60,331 nucleotides of DNA from Streptosporangium carneum (GCF_027922005.1 NZ_BSEV01000041.1:1-60331), one strand, 5' to 3'; positions 25,791 through 34,466 are shown, counted from the stretch's first letter. The notes: generated by a model from the letters alone, not told the origin. Numbers and translations: made by a program.

Positions 25791-25814
25791 CTACCCGTCC
25801 TGACCGGGATAAAC
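25791..25814 (-). promoter_or_regulatory. sigma-B-like promoter of PRC-barrel copy 2
   Basis: Read leftward: GTTT, 14 bases, GGGTAG. The spacer sequence differs from copy 1 at many positions while both boxes and the spacing are unchanged, which suggests selection. Confidence 0.65.
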
Positions 25815-25960
25815 GAATCCGGAGAGCGTTTTCTCGGGAGAGGCGACCGCCCCGGAGGCCCCTGCGCCTCGGGGGGCGGCAGGGACGGTGCGGGGACGGT
25901 GGCCGGTGGGACCGGTGGGACCGGCGGGCGGTGGGGCGAAGGTCCGTGGGCCGCCCCGGG

Positions 25961-27820
25961 TCAGGCGGCGGCGAGCAGGGGGGCGTCGCGCCGGACGAGG
26001 GCGGCGTAGCGGCCCTGCGCGGCCAGCAGCTCGTCGTGGGTGCCGCGTTCGACGACCCGCCCGTGGTCGAGGACCACGATCTGGTCGGCGTCGCGGACCG
26101 TGGACAGGCGGTGGGCGATCGTGATGGTGGTACGGCCCCGCGACAGCGCGTCCAGGGCCTCCTGGACGGCGCGCTCGGTCTGGGTGTCCAGGGCGCTGGT
26201 GGCCTCGTCGAGGATCAGCACGGGAGGGTTGCGCAGCAGCGTGCGGGCGATGGCCAGGCGCTGCTTCTCGCCCCCGGAGAACCGGTAGCCGCGCTCGCCG
26301 ACCATGGTGTCGTAGCCGTCGGGCAACGACATGACGTGGTCGTGGATCCGCGCGGCGCGCGCCGCCTCGACGAGCTCGTCGTCGGTGGCGGACGGCTTGG
26401 CGAAGCGGAGGTTGTCGGCGATCGAGGAGTGGAACAGGTAGGTCTCCTGGGAGACCACGCCGACCGTCTCGGCCAGCGTCTCGAAGGTCAGCTCGCGCAC
26501 GTCCACGCCGTCGACGGTGACCCGGCCGCCGGTCACGTCGTAGAGGCGGGGGAGCAGATAGCTCAGCGTGGTCTTGCCCGAACCGGTCTCGCCGACCACC
26601 GCCAGGGTCGTGCCCGCGGGCACGACGAGGTCGACGTCCGACAGCGTCAGGGACTCGCCGTCCTCGGAGGGGAGAGTGTCCCCGTCGGAGGCGTCGGGAG
26701 ACTCCCGGGTGGCGGGGGCGGAGGACTCCGGGGTGACGTAGGAGAAGTCCACGTGCTCGAAGCGGACCTCGCCGCGCACGTCCGTCAGCGTCCTGCGGCC
26801 GGGGTGGATGTCCACGGGCAGGTCGAGATACTCGAAGATCCGGGCGAACAGCGCGAGCGAGCTCTGCACGTCGACGCCGAGCCGCAGCAGTGACACCGCA
26901 GGCCGGAACAGGCTCATCTGCAGGGTGGTGAAGGCGACGACCGTGCCGATCGAGATCACGGAGGTCAGCCCCGTGACCCAGTAGATCACCGCGGGCATGG
27001 CCGCCATGACGATCTGGATGGTCGACTGCCGCCAGCGCCCGGCCATGCTGGAGCGGACCTCCAGGTCGGCGAGCTCGTCGGAGGCGGCGGAGAAGCGCCG
27101 GGTGAGCTCGGGGGCCTGGCCCATCGTACGGCCCAGCAGGATCCCGCTGATGGACAGCGACTCCTGGACCGTCGAGGAGAGGGCGGCCAGTTTCCGCTGC
27201 CGCTCCGAGGTGATCTTCCTGCGTTCACGGCCGACCCTTCGGCTGATCGCGACGAAGACGGGCAGCAGCAGAAGGGACACGGCGGTCAGCCGCCAGTCGA
27301 GCACGACCATCGCGACGATCGTCGCGACCACCGTGGTCAGGTTGGAGACGATCGAGGCGGCGGTCGAGGTGACCACCGACTGCATGCCGCCGATGTCGTT
27401 GGCGATGCGCGACTGCACCTCACCCGTGCGGGTGCGGGTGAAGAAGGCCAGTGACATGCGTTGCAGGTGGCCGTAGACGGCGGTGCGCAGGTCGTGCATG
27501 ACGCGCTGGCCCACGGTGTTGGAGATCAGCGTCTGGACGACGTCGAGGGCGCTGGTGGTGACGGCGACCGCGACCATGCCGAGCGCCAGCAGCGTCAGCA
27601 GGCCGGTCCTGCCGTTGGGGATGGCGTCGTCGAGCACCTCGCGCAGCATGAACGGCGACGCCAGGGAGACGAGGGACGACAGGGCGATGAGGCCGCCGAC
27701 CAGTGCCAGGCGGTTCCGGTAGGGGTGGAAGAGGGAGACGATGCGCCGCAACGGCGCGCGGGGTTCGTCGGTCACAGCTGTTGTTTCGGGCGAAAGGGTC
27801 TTCTGGGTTCGCTCGGCCAT
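25961..27820 (-). CDS. ABC exporter, fused permease and ATPase
   Basis: 619 residues, half-transporter that would dimerise in the membrane. Six-helix permease (~25-330; e.g. LALVGGLIALSSLVSL, LLTLLALGMVAVAVTTSALDVV, VVATIVAMVVLDWRLTAVSLLLLPVFVAI), then the ATPase with Walker A GETGSGKTT, signature RFSGGEKQR, Walker B VLILDEATSALD and the switch His in TIAHRL. An acidic insert of about 30 residues rich in Ser, Asp and Glu (ESSAPATRESPDASDGDTLPSEDGES) precedes the ATPase. Multidrug or lipid export is likely. AAAGGAG precedes the ATG. Divergent MarR gene is the probable regulator. Confidence 0.93.
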   Translation of the reverse strand: MAERTQKTLSPETTAVTDEPRAPLRRIVSLFHPYRNRLALVGGLIALSSLVSLASPFMLREVLDDAIPNGRTGLLTLLALGMVAVAVTTSALDVVQTLISNTVGQRVMHDLRTAVYGHLQRMSLAFFTRTRTGEVQSRIANDIGGMQSVVTSTAASIVSNLTTVVATIVAMVVLDWRLTAVSLLLLPVFVAISRRVGRERRKITSERQRKLAALSSTVQESLSISGILLGRTMGQAPELTRRFSAASDELADLEVRSSMAGRWRQSTIQIVMAAMPAVIYWVTGLTSVISIGTVVAFTTLQMSLFRPAVSLLRLGVDVQSSLALFARIFEYLDLPVDIHPGRRTLTDVRGEVRFEHVDFSYVTPESSAPATRESPDASDGDTLPSEDGESLTLSDVDLVVPAGTTLAVVGETGSGKTTLSYLLPRLYDVTGGRVTVDGVDVRELTFETLAETVGVVSQETYLFHSSIADNLRFAKPSATDDELVEAARAARIHDHVMSLPDGYDTMVGERGYRFSGGEKQRLAIARTLLRNPPVLILDEATSALDTQTERAVQEALDALSRGRTTITIAHRLSTVRDADQIVVLDHGRVVERGTHDELLAAQGRYAALVRRDAPLLAAA

Positions 27821-27857
27821 GCAGCTCCTTTCTGATGTTCTCTCAAACGGAGGTTAG

Positions 27858-27889
27858 CTCATATTCATTCCCATGAACAGTGAGATAAG
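27858..27889. promoter_or_regulatory. MarR operator between exporter and regulator
   Basis: TTCAT-TCCC-ATGAA (27864-27877) is a perfect inverted repeat, flanked by CTC and GTGAG extending the symmetry. GATAAG (27884-27889) is a possible -10 for the regulator, nine bases from its GTG, implying a leaderless message. Confidence 0.6.
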
Positions 27890-27897
27890 TTCGGGGG

Positions 27898-28314
27898 GTG
27901 GAGACGGAACTGGCCGAGCTGGTGCGCGGCGTCAGCCATCGACTGCGCCGGGGGTACGGCGAGCGGTTCGGCCCGCTGGGGCTCACCCCGGGCCAGGCGC
28001 GGGCCCTGCGGGCGATCGCCGACGCCGAGCCACCGCTCAGGATGGTCCAGCTCGCCGACCTGCTCAGGATCGTGCCGCGCTCGGTGACCCCGGTCGTGGA
28101 CGCCCTCGAGGAGGCCGGTCTGGTGCGCCGCGAGGTCGATCCGGCCAACCGCAGGTCCACTCTCCTGGTGCTCACCCCCGAGGGGCGGACGAGGTACGAG
28201 CAGGTGCGCGAGGCGCGCAGGCAGGCGGCGGAGGAGCTGTTCTCCGTGCTCACTCCGGAACAGCGGGAACAGCTCAGGAGCCTGCTGAGTCTGGTGGAGG
28301 GCAGGTCCGCCTGA
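27898..28314 (+). CDS. MarR-family transcriptional regulator
   Basis: 138 residues. MarR fold: LGLTPGQARALRAIADAEPPLRMVQLADLLRIVPRSVTPVVDALEEAGLVRREVDPANRRSTLLVLTPEGR. It starts with a GTG 77 bp from the divergent exporter's ATG, with a palindrome between them, the classic layout for a MarR repressor of a drug exporter. Ends 13 bp from the convergent epoxide hydrolase with no terminator visible. Confidence 0.9.
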   Translation: METELAELVRGVSHRLRRGYGERFGPLGLTPGQARALRAIADAEPPLRMVQLADLLRIVPRSVTPVVDALEEAGLVRREVDPANRRSTLLVLTPEGRTRYEQVREARRQAAEELFSVLTPEQREQLRSLLSLVEGRSA

Positions 28315-28327
28315 CGCGGCGCCCGTC

Positions 28328-29566
28328 TCAGCGCACCTTCAGGAAGAAGTCACGAACGTCGCCGACCAACAGGTCCGGCGCCTCCATGGCGAGGAAGTGG
28401 CCGCCCCTGTCGAGTTCGGTCCAGTGCACGACGTTGTGGTCGCGCTCGGCCCAGCGGCGGACGGTCACGTCATGGGCGGAGACCAGCACGCCGGTCGGCG
28501 TCGTGCCGCGCTGAGCCGCCGCCCAGTCCTCCGCGCCCTCGTCCCGGCCGTCGCCGCCCGCGGTGCCGTCACCGTCGCCGATGTCGGTGCTCCATTCGTC
28601 GCCGGTCTCCTTCCAGGCGTTCGCGGTGATCTCCTCGTAGTAGACCTGCGCCGCCGATCCGGCCGTGCCGGTCAGCCAGTACAGCGAGACGTCGGTCAGG
28701 ATGCGGTCGCGGTCGACGCTGTCCTCGGGCAGCCCGTCCTCCGGGTCGGTGAGCTCCTTGAACTTCTCCACGATCCAGGCGAGTTGGCCGACGGGGGAGT
28801 CGTGCAGACCGTAGGCCACCGTCTGCGGTCGCTTGGAGTTGCACTGCAGATAGCCGTCGTTGAAGTTCTGCATCGCCTGCCAGCGCCGTTGCTCGACCTC
28901 GGTGAGGCCGTCCATCTCGCCTTCCGCCCCGATCGGGAAGGTGAGCAGGGCGTTGACGTGGACGCCGACGACATGGCCCGGCTCCTGTCTGCCCATCTCG
29001 GAGGCGACCCACGAGCCGGTGTCGTAGCCCTGGACGCCGTACCGTTCGTACCCGAGCCGGGACATCAGCCGCGCGAGCACCCCCGCCATCCGGGCCGGGC
29101 CCATGCCTGGCCCGGCCAGCGGCGTGGAGAATCCGAAGCCGGGCAGCGACGGGATCACCAGATGGAAGGCGACGGCCGGGTCCTCGCCGTGCGCGCGAGG
29201 ATCGGAAAGCGGGCCGATGACGTCGAGGAAGTCCACGACCCCACCCGGCCAGCCGTGCAACAGCAGCAGCGGCACGGCGTCAGGCTCGGGCGAGCGCACG
29301 TGCAGGAAGTGGATGTTCTGCCCGTCGACGGCGGTGACGAACTGCGGGTGCTCGTTGAGCGCCGCCTCGTGCGCCCGCCAGTCGTAGCCGGTGCGCCAGT
29401 ATTCGGCGAGACCCTTCAGGTAGTCCAGCGGCACACCCCGGCTCCAGCCGACGCCGGGCAACTCCTCCGGCCAGCGGGTGTTGGCCAGCCGTGCGGTCAG
29501 GTCGTCGAGCTGAGCCTGCGGAACATCGATGCGGAAAGGGCGGACGCCCTGTGGTGTGTTCGTCAT
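28328..29566 (-). CDS. epoxide hydrolase (EHN plus alpha/beta hydrolase)
   Basis: 412 residues. N-terminal EHN domain (FRIDVPQAQLDDLTARLANTRWPEE) then alpha/beta hydrolase: oxyanion motif HGWPGG, LVIPSLPGFGFSTPL, nucleophile elbow VQGYDTGSW (Asp), acid and base regions late, with His in DRGGHFLAMEAPDLL. Would open epoxides to diols in the cytoplasm. A Gly/Asp-rich insert (DIGDGDGTAGGDGRDEGAE) near residue 335 is unusual and probably a surface loop. Divergent from the WYL regulator, its likely controller. Confidence 0.9.
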   Translation of the reverse strand: MTNTPQGVRPFRIDVPQAQLDDLTARLANTRWPEELPGVGWSRGVPLDYLKGLAEYWRTGYDWRAHEAALNEHPQFVTAVDGQNIHFLHVRSPEPDAVPLLLLHGWPGGVVDFLDVIGPLSDPRAHGEDPAVAFHLVIPSLPGFGFSTPLAGPGMGPARMAGVLARLMSRLGYERYGVQGYDTGSWVASEMGRQEPGHVVGVHVNALLTFPIGAEGEMDGLTEVEQRRWQAMQNFNDGYLQCNSKRPQTVAYGLHDSPVGQLAWIVEKFKELTDPEDGLPEDSVDRDRILTDVSLYWLTGTAGSAAQVYYEEITANAWKETGDEWSTDIGDGDGTAGGDGRDEGAEDWAAAQRGTTPTGVLVSAHDVTVRRWAERDHNVVHWTELDRGGHFLAMEAPDLLVGDVRDFFLKVR

Positions 29567-29588
29567 GCGGGCAACGGTAGGACGCTCA

Positions 29589-29611
29589 TAGGACAGGATC
29601 GGTCCTAAGAT
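29589..29611. promoter_or_regulatory. inverted repeat and -10 between epoxide hydrolase and WYL regulator
   Basis: TAGGAC (29589-29594) and GTCCTA (29602-29607) form a perfect 6-bp inverted repeat with a 7-bp centre; another TAGGAC is at 29578-29583. TAAGAT (29606-29611) could be the -10 of the regulator, whose ATG is at 29629. Confidence 0.55.
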
Positions 29612-29628
29612 GTGGCAACCTTGGCGAC

Positions 29629-30588
29629 ATGGCAGAGACCTCCGCGCGCCTGCTCAAACTGTTGTCGCTCCTGCAGACCCGTCGCGACTGGTCGGGCGGC
29701 GAGCTCGCCGAACGTCTGGAGGTCACCACGCGCACGGTCCGCCGCGACGTGGAGCGACTGCGCGAGCTCGGCTACCCGGTGCACGCCACCCAGGGCGCCG
29801 CCGGTTACCGGCTCGGGGCCGGCGCGTCGTTGCCGCCGCTGCTGCTGGACGACGACGAGGCGGTCGCCGTGGCGGTCGGGCTCCGTACGGCCGCGGGCGG
29901 CTCGGTCGCCGGGATCGAGGAGACCTCACTGCGGGCCCTCACCAAGCTCGAGCAGGTGCTGCCGTCCCGGCTGCGGCACCGGGTGAACACGCTGCACACG
30001 GTGACCGTCCGGGTCGGCGCCGCGGGTCCCGAGGTGAGCCCCGACACGCTGATGGCGATCGCCGACGCCTGCCGCCGCCGTGAACGGCTGCGCTTCGACT
30101 ACGCCGGCCCTCGCGGTGGCGACACGGTCCGGTCCGTCGAGCCGCACAGCCTGGTCAACTTCGGCAGGCACTGGTACCTCGTCGCCTGGGACACCGACCG
30201 TGACGACTGGCGTGTCTTCCGGGTGGACCGGCTGACGCCGTGCACGCCGACCGGCCCGCGGTTCACACCCAGACAACCGCCCGGCGGCGACGTCGTGACC
30301 TACCTGTCCCATCGGCTGTCATCACGAACATGGTCGTTTCGGGCAACCGTCATCCTGCACGAGTCCGCCGAAGCCGTCGCGGAGCGGGTATGGCCGGGAA
30401 TGGGCGTCGTCGAGGCCGTCGACGACCACAGCTGTCTGCTGCATGTCGGCGCTGACAGCCCGTCGTCGTTGGTCTGGATGATCACTTCCGTGGACGTCGA
30501 CTTCACCCTCGTCGGCGGCCCGCCCGCACTCGCCGACGCCCTCCGGGCTCAGGCCGCCCGCTGCCTGCGGGCCGTACGGGGGACGTAG
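29629..30588 (+). CDS. WYL-domain transcriptional regulator
   Basis: 319 residues. N-terminal HTH (SARLLKLLSLLQTRRDWSGGELAERLEVTTRTVRRDVERLRELGYPV), then the WYL ligand-sensing domain (~140-310) with LRFDYAGPRGGDTVRSVEPHSLVNFGRHWYLVAWDTDRDDWRVFRVDRL (the W-Y-L triad is HWYLVAWD). WYL domains sense nucleic acids or small ligands. Most likely controls the divergent epoxide hydrolase. Confidence 0.92.
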   Translation: MAETSARLLKLLSLLQTRRDWSGGELAERLEVTTRTVRRDVERLRELGYPVHATQGAAGYRLGAGASLPPLLLDDDEAVAVAVGLRTAAGGSVAGIEETSLRALTKLEQVLPSRLRHRVNTLHTVTVRVGAAGPEVSPDTLMAIADACRRRERLRFDYAGPRGGDTVRSVEPHSLVNFGRHWYLVAWDTDRDDWRVFRVDRLTPCTPTGPRFTPRQPPGGDVVTYLSHRLSSRTWSFRATVILHESAEAVAERVWPGMGVVEAVDDHSCLLHVGADSPSSLVWMITSVDVDFTLVGGPPALADALRAQAARCLRAVRGT

Positions 30589-31065
30589 CCGCCTTCTCAT
30601 GGCCCGGCGGCGGTAGGGGCCTGGTCGCCGTCTCCGTCGACCGCGTGGCCTGGATCGCCGTGGATGAGAAACCCGGTGAGGAACCCGGCGTCGCCCTTGC
30701 CGGTGTCGCGGGCGAGGGGGGCGGCGGTGCGAGGGCGGGGCCGGGGTTCCTGGGGGCGGTGCGGGGGAAGCTGTGGACGCCGCTCCGGAATGCCGGGAAA
30801 CGGTGACGGGGAAAGCCCGGAAAGCGATGTCACGTGATGTTGTGGCGGTGACTTTCCTGAAGGCGCCGAGCGACAGGTCAGGGCGATATAAAACGCCTAT
30901 AATTCGCAAATTGGGTGACGAAGAACCGGTCTCCGAGTTTTCCCGCAGGCTCCGGAGCGCGGCCGTGTCACCGCTTTCCGGGGTTCCCTTTCCGCCTCCC
31001 CTTTTCACGGGCGCGGGAGGAGGCGCGAGGGTTCCACGGGCGCGAAGGAGGCGTGGGGGCCCGGC
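30589..31065. other. 477-bp intergenic region without a convincing gene
   Basis: Between convergent stops. The left two-thirds is GC-rich, with a 78-codon leftward frame (30597-30833) rich in Pro and Arg that I do not accept. At about 30870-30910 the base composition drops sharply to AT-rich around a promoter-like TATAAT. No terminator hairpin stands out. Confidence 0.5.
30882..30903 (+). promoter_or_regulatory. orphan promoter-like element
   Basis: A perfect -10 TATAAT (30898-30903) preceded by a small hairpin GGCG-ATATAAAA-CGCC (30882-30897). The -35 is poor (GGTCAG at 30876-30881, 16 bp away). Transcription from here would run antisense into the 3' end of the amidohydrolase gene. Confidence 0.3.
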
Positions 31066-32193
31066 TCAGGCCAGGCGTCTCATCTCGTGCTCTCCCGCAC
31101 CGCTCGCAGCCGGGGCGTCCGTGATGCCGACGCTGTCCGTGTCGCCGACCCTGTCCGTGCCGTCGCCGAGACGCCAGCGGAGACGGCCGCCGGTGAAGGC
31201 GGCCAGGCAGCGGCCCGGCCCCTCGTGGAGCAGGGCGGTGTACGCGGTCCGCCCGTCCGCCTCGACGGCGAAGACGGCGAAGTCCGCCCTGCCGCCCGGG
31301 GCGAGGCAGCCGAGGCGCTGTGGCCCCTCGGCCATGCCCATGGCGCGGGCGCCGCCCGTCGTCACCGCCTCGACCAGGAGCCGGTCGAGGCCGTCCCGCC
31401 CGCCGGGGGCGCCGTCGTGGGAGAGCAGCCTGGCGGCGGCCAGCGGGTCACCGCCCGTCCTGGTGCCGAACGCGATCAGGTCCCTGCCGTCCAACAGTCC
31501 CTCGGAGGCGAAGGGGGAGGAGATCGCCACCGCCGTGCCCCGGATTCGCAGGAGCTTGCGGTCGGCCTCGTCGAGCGGTCCGGAGATCGCCACATGGCAG
31601 CCGCGGCCAAGCGCTCCCACCTCGTCGAGGAACGCGACCGGATGGCGGCCGAGCTCGATGTGGAGCCGTAGCCCGAACGTCCGCGACAGGATGGCCAGGT
31701 CCTCCATCACCATCGGGTCGGGGGAGTGCGCGGCGATGCCGACGGCTCCCGGATGGTCGACCTCGCGGATGGCGGTGATCAGCTGGTCTCGTCCGCGACT
31801 CTCCCAGACGGCCTCGTCCTCGCACCCCGTCTCCAGGTAGGTGACGCCGCCGAGGCCGGTGCGGCCGAACGCGGAGGCGGTGTCCAGGTCGCTCGCCACG
31901 CCCGCGACCGCGGTGACGCCGTGGGCGAAGGGCGGGACGAAGGCGCGGTCGAGCTGGAGGTGGGCGTCGACCAGGCCGGGGGTGATCATGCCGGGCCAGC
32001 GCACGGGGACGGCCCCGGGATAGGCGGCCTCGATCTCGTGGACAGGCCCGACCCGGAGCACACGGTCACCTCTGACCGCGACGGCGCCGTTCTCGACGGG
32101 AGGGCCGGAGATCGGAAGGACGAGCGGCGCGCTGTGCACGGTGACCGTGGGAAGCGCACGCGTGCCGATGGCCTGGCCCGCGCGCGTGGGCAT
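31066..32193 (-). CDS. amidohydrolase-family protein lacking metal ligands
   Basis: 375 residues with the amidohydrolase layout: small N-terminal beta domain (PLVLPISGPPVENGAVAVRGDRVLRVG), barrel entry GMITPGLVDAHLQLDRAF, a C-terminal beta strand with GRADFAVFAVEADGRTAYTALL. The metal-binding HxH at strand 1 is HLQ (His78, Gln80) and the strand-8 Asp normally in GTD is Arg (FGTRTGGDP). A His remains in LRLHIEL. The metal site looks dismantled, so it may be catalytically dead or use another mechanism. Its nearest functional type may be the aminofutalosine or chlorohydrolase group. ATG 32193 with AGGAG five bases upstream is preferred over GTG 32199. Confidence 0.75.
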   Translation of the reverse strand: MPTRAGQAIGTRALPTVTVHSAPLVLPISGPPVENGAVAVRGDRVLRVGPVHEIEAAYPGAVPVRWPGMITPGLVDAHLQLDRAFVPPFAHGVTAVAGVASDLDTASAFGRTGLGGVTYLETGCEDEAVWESRGRDQLITAIREVDHPGAVGIAAHSPDPMVMEDLAILSRTFGLRLHIELGRHPVAFLDEVGALGRGCHVAISGPLDEADRKLLRIRGTAVAISSPFASEGLLDGRDLIAFGTRTGGDPLAAARLLSHDGAPGGRDGLDRLLVEAVTTGGARAMGMAEGPQRLGCLAPGGRADFAVFAVEADGRTAYTALLHEGPGRCLAAFTGGRLRWRLGDGTDRVGDTDSVGITDAPAASGAGEHEMRRLA

Positions 32194-32223
32194 AGACACT
32201 CCTGTCTGTTTGTCCCTTTAGAG

Positions 32224-32253
32224 AGATTAAGTGTATCTGCCCGGTGATCTCAA
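32224..32253 (-). promoter_or_regulatory. promoter of amidohydrolase-family gene
   Basis: Read leftward: TTGAGA (32253-32248), 18-bp spacer, TAATCT (32229-32224). Predicted leader about 24 bases, carrying the AGGAG site. Confidence 0.5.
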
Positions 32254-32285
32254 ATGCCGCGCCGACGGGATGGGCCGGCGTCGTT

Positions 32286-32315
32286 TTCCTACATCTGACA
32301 GATGACCTTCCTACA
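32286..32315. promoter_or_regulatory. palindrome flanked by direct repeats upstream of M6 protease
   Basis: CATCTG-A-CAGATG (32292-32304) overlaps the first of two TTCCTACA repeats (32286-32293 and 32308-32315), which are 22 bp apart, two turns of the helix. It is about 45 bp before the protease start and 100 bp from the divergent gene. Likely an operator. Confidence 0.4.
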
Positions 32316-32360
32316 GAAGACGATTGATCGACGCGAAAACGATCTATAGCGTCATTTGTC

Positions 32361-34457
32361 GTGACTCGTCCCCCCAGGTTACTGAAAGCGTTGATCGCAG
32401 CCGTCGTGTTGATCCCGATCGGCCTCGCCTCGGCCCCCGCCTCCGCGGACCCGGCCCCCGACCCCGAGCACCCCTGGCGTCTCGACCAGTGGCCCCAGAC
32501 CCAGCCATGGCAGCAGGACGAACCCGCCGACGCCGCGCTGCGCGGCAGAACCGGCGGACCCGCTCCCATCGACCCGCAGAACTGGAAGAACCCGGACCAC
32601 ATGACGTGGGCCGACTACAAGAAGCCGCCGGGAACCAACTGGGCCGACCCCGCGGTCAAGGGCTCGAAGCGGACCTTCCGCGGCGCGCTCGTCCTGCTCG
32701 ACTACCCCAACCAGCCGTTCGCGGTCACCCAGCCCAAGGGCTCGACGGTCTTCAGGAACCCGAGCGCCGAGGCGCACGACATCCCCCGCGACAAGGTGGC
32801 CCAGTTCTACAAGGACTTCCTCAACACCCCCGGCCAGATCAACCGGGGGCACACCATCCACGAGTACTGGATGGAGGACTCCGGCGGCCGCTACGGCGTC
32901 AACCTGACCGCCTTCGGCCCCTACCTGATGCCGGGCAAGTCCCACGAGTACGCCATGGAGTTCCAGGCGGGCACCGGCTGTCCGGCGGGGGACAGCTGCA
33001 ACAAGAACATCAGGACCGACGGGCGGGCCGCGTGGACCGCCGCCGTCGGTCAGGAGGTCCCCGCGGGCTTCGACTTCGTCTTCTACCTGAGCGCGGGCCA
33101 GGACGAGTCGGCCACCTGGCAGGAGTTCGGGTCGATCAAGTTCCCGACGAAGGAGGCGGTGACCGACGACTTCGGGCCGCCGGACGCCGCTCTGCCCAAC
33201 TGGGCCAGGACCCGTTACGTCGAGTGGACCTCCTGGGCCTCGGCCTCCTCCATCTGGCCCAACGCGGGAGGCGGCTCCTCCACCCAGGCGGAGAGCTCAG
33301 GGCAGGGCGTCTACGCCCACGAGCTCAGCCACATCCTCGGCATCGGCGACAACTACAACAACCCGTTCGGGGTGCCGCCGCGCCGCGCGTACACCGGCAT
33401 CTGGGAGATGCTCAGCCGGGGCAGCTTCAACGGCCCCGGCGGCCCGCACAGCCGCTGGCTGATCCCGCCGACCTCCGGCGGCTCCATGGGCGCCCAGCAC
33501 ATGCTCCGCAACAAGATCAAGCTTGAGATGGTCGACGAGAAGAACGTGCTGCGCCTGTCCCGCGAGGCGCTGGCCCAGTCCGGCCTCGTCGTGGCCAGGG
33601 TGACCGCCCGGTCCGTCCAGCCGGGGGCCGGCGACCTGGCCGGCGTCAACATCGCCTTCGGCGACGGCGACCGCAGCCCCGCCTGCGACGTCGCCAAGGA
33701 CCCGTTCTGCGACGGCGGCGGCTACAACAACTACACCGTCGAGGTCGTCGACCGGATGGGCGCCGACTCCTTCACCCCCGACTCCGGCGTGCTGCTGGCA
33801 AAGACCAAGAACGCGGACAACGCTCCCTTCGAGTGGGTCGTCGACGCCAACCCGCAGGACATCGGGATGACCGACTACGTCCTGCCGGACGGCACCGCCG
33901 TGCCCATCACGATCGGCGACTACCGTCAGCTGTCGGACGCGCTGTTCCACGCGGGCAGCGACTCGGGCTCCGAGTTCGAGTACGTGGACCAGGCCAACCG
34001 GCTCCACTTCTACGTCCTCGACGTGAAGCGGGACCGCAAGGGCGTCCTGTCCTACACGGTGGCCATCCGCTCCCTGGACGGCGCGGGGCCGCAGAAGCGC
34101 GGGCTGAAGCTGCTCCCCGCCGCCGGGATCCCGGCGGAGAAGGGCCTGTCCACCTGCCGCTTCCCGCTGTTCAACACCGGCAGGACCGCTCCCGCCCAGG
34201 GGCAGCACCCCGAGGACGTGAGCGCCTACCTCAACGAGGACGTCTATCGCCTCTCGGCGACCGTCGACGGCAGGGGGTGGACCGCCTCGCTGCCCAACCA
34301 GCTCGCGACCGCGGGCTTCGGTGAGCGGACGCTCGTCGCCGTCAACGCGCGGCGGGCCTCGGGAGGCGCACGCCTGGCCAAGGTCACGCTGACCGCGACC
34401 TCGGAGAGCGACCCGTCCAGGACCGCCAAGGCGACCTGCCACGTGGTCGGTCTGTAG
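32361..34457 (+). CDS. secreted M6-family metalloprotease
   Basis: 698 residues. Sec signal peptide (LLKALIAAVVLIPIGLASAPASA, cleavage near 29). Propeptide-like segment to about residue 105, then the M6 catalytic domain with HExxHxxGxxD, here HELSHILGIGD (320-330). M6 enzymes are the immune inhibitor A / InhA type secreted zinc proteases. Beta-rich C-terminal domains follow, the last (~590-698) being an Ig-like fold with cysteines at CRFPLF and TCHVVGL. GTG start at 32361 without a ribosome site; TATAGC about ten bases upstream suggests a leaderless message. Followed by a strong terminator. Confidence 0.88.
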   Translation: MTRPPRLLKALIAAVVLIPIGLASAPASADPAPDPEHPWRLDQWPQTQPWQQDEPADAALRGRTGGPAPIDPQNWKNPDHMTWADYKKPPGTNWADPAVKGSKRTFRGALVLLDYPNQPFAVTQPKGSTVFRNPSAEAHDIPRDKVAQFYKDFLNTPGQINRGHTIHEYWMEDSGGRYGVNLTAFGPYLMPGKSHEYAMEFQAGTGCPAGDSCNKNIRTDGRAAWTAAVGQEVPAGFDFVFYLSAGQDESATWQEFGSIKFPTKEAVTDDFGPPDAALPNWARTRYVEWTSWASASSIWPNAGGGSSTQAESSGQGVYAHELSHILGIGDNYNNPFGVPPRRAYTGIWEMLSRGSFNGPGGPHSRWLIPPTSGGSMGAQHMLRNKIKLEMVDEKNVLRLSREALAQSGLVVARVTARSVQPGAGDLAGVNIAFGDGDRSPACDVAKDPFCDGGGYNNYTVEVVDRMGADSFTPDSGVLLAKTKNADNAPFEWVVDANPQDIGMTDYVLPDGTAVPITIGDYRQLSDALFHAGSDSGSEFEYVDQANRLHFYVLDVKRDRKGVLSYTVAIRSLDGAGPQKRGLKLLPAAGIPAEKGLSTCRFPLFNTGRTAPAQGQHPEDVSAYLNEDVYRLSATVDGRGWTASLPNQLATAGFGERTLVAVNARRASGGARLAKVTLTATSESDPSRTAKATCHVVGL

Positions 34458-34466
34458 GACCCCTCG

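Noticed and set aside
30773..31840. 355-codon rightward frame over the amidohydrolase-like gene
   Set aside because: Ser/Arg/Pro-rich composition and no family; the opposite strand has a ribosome site, a promoter and a recognisable fold.
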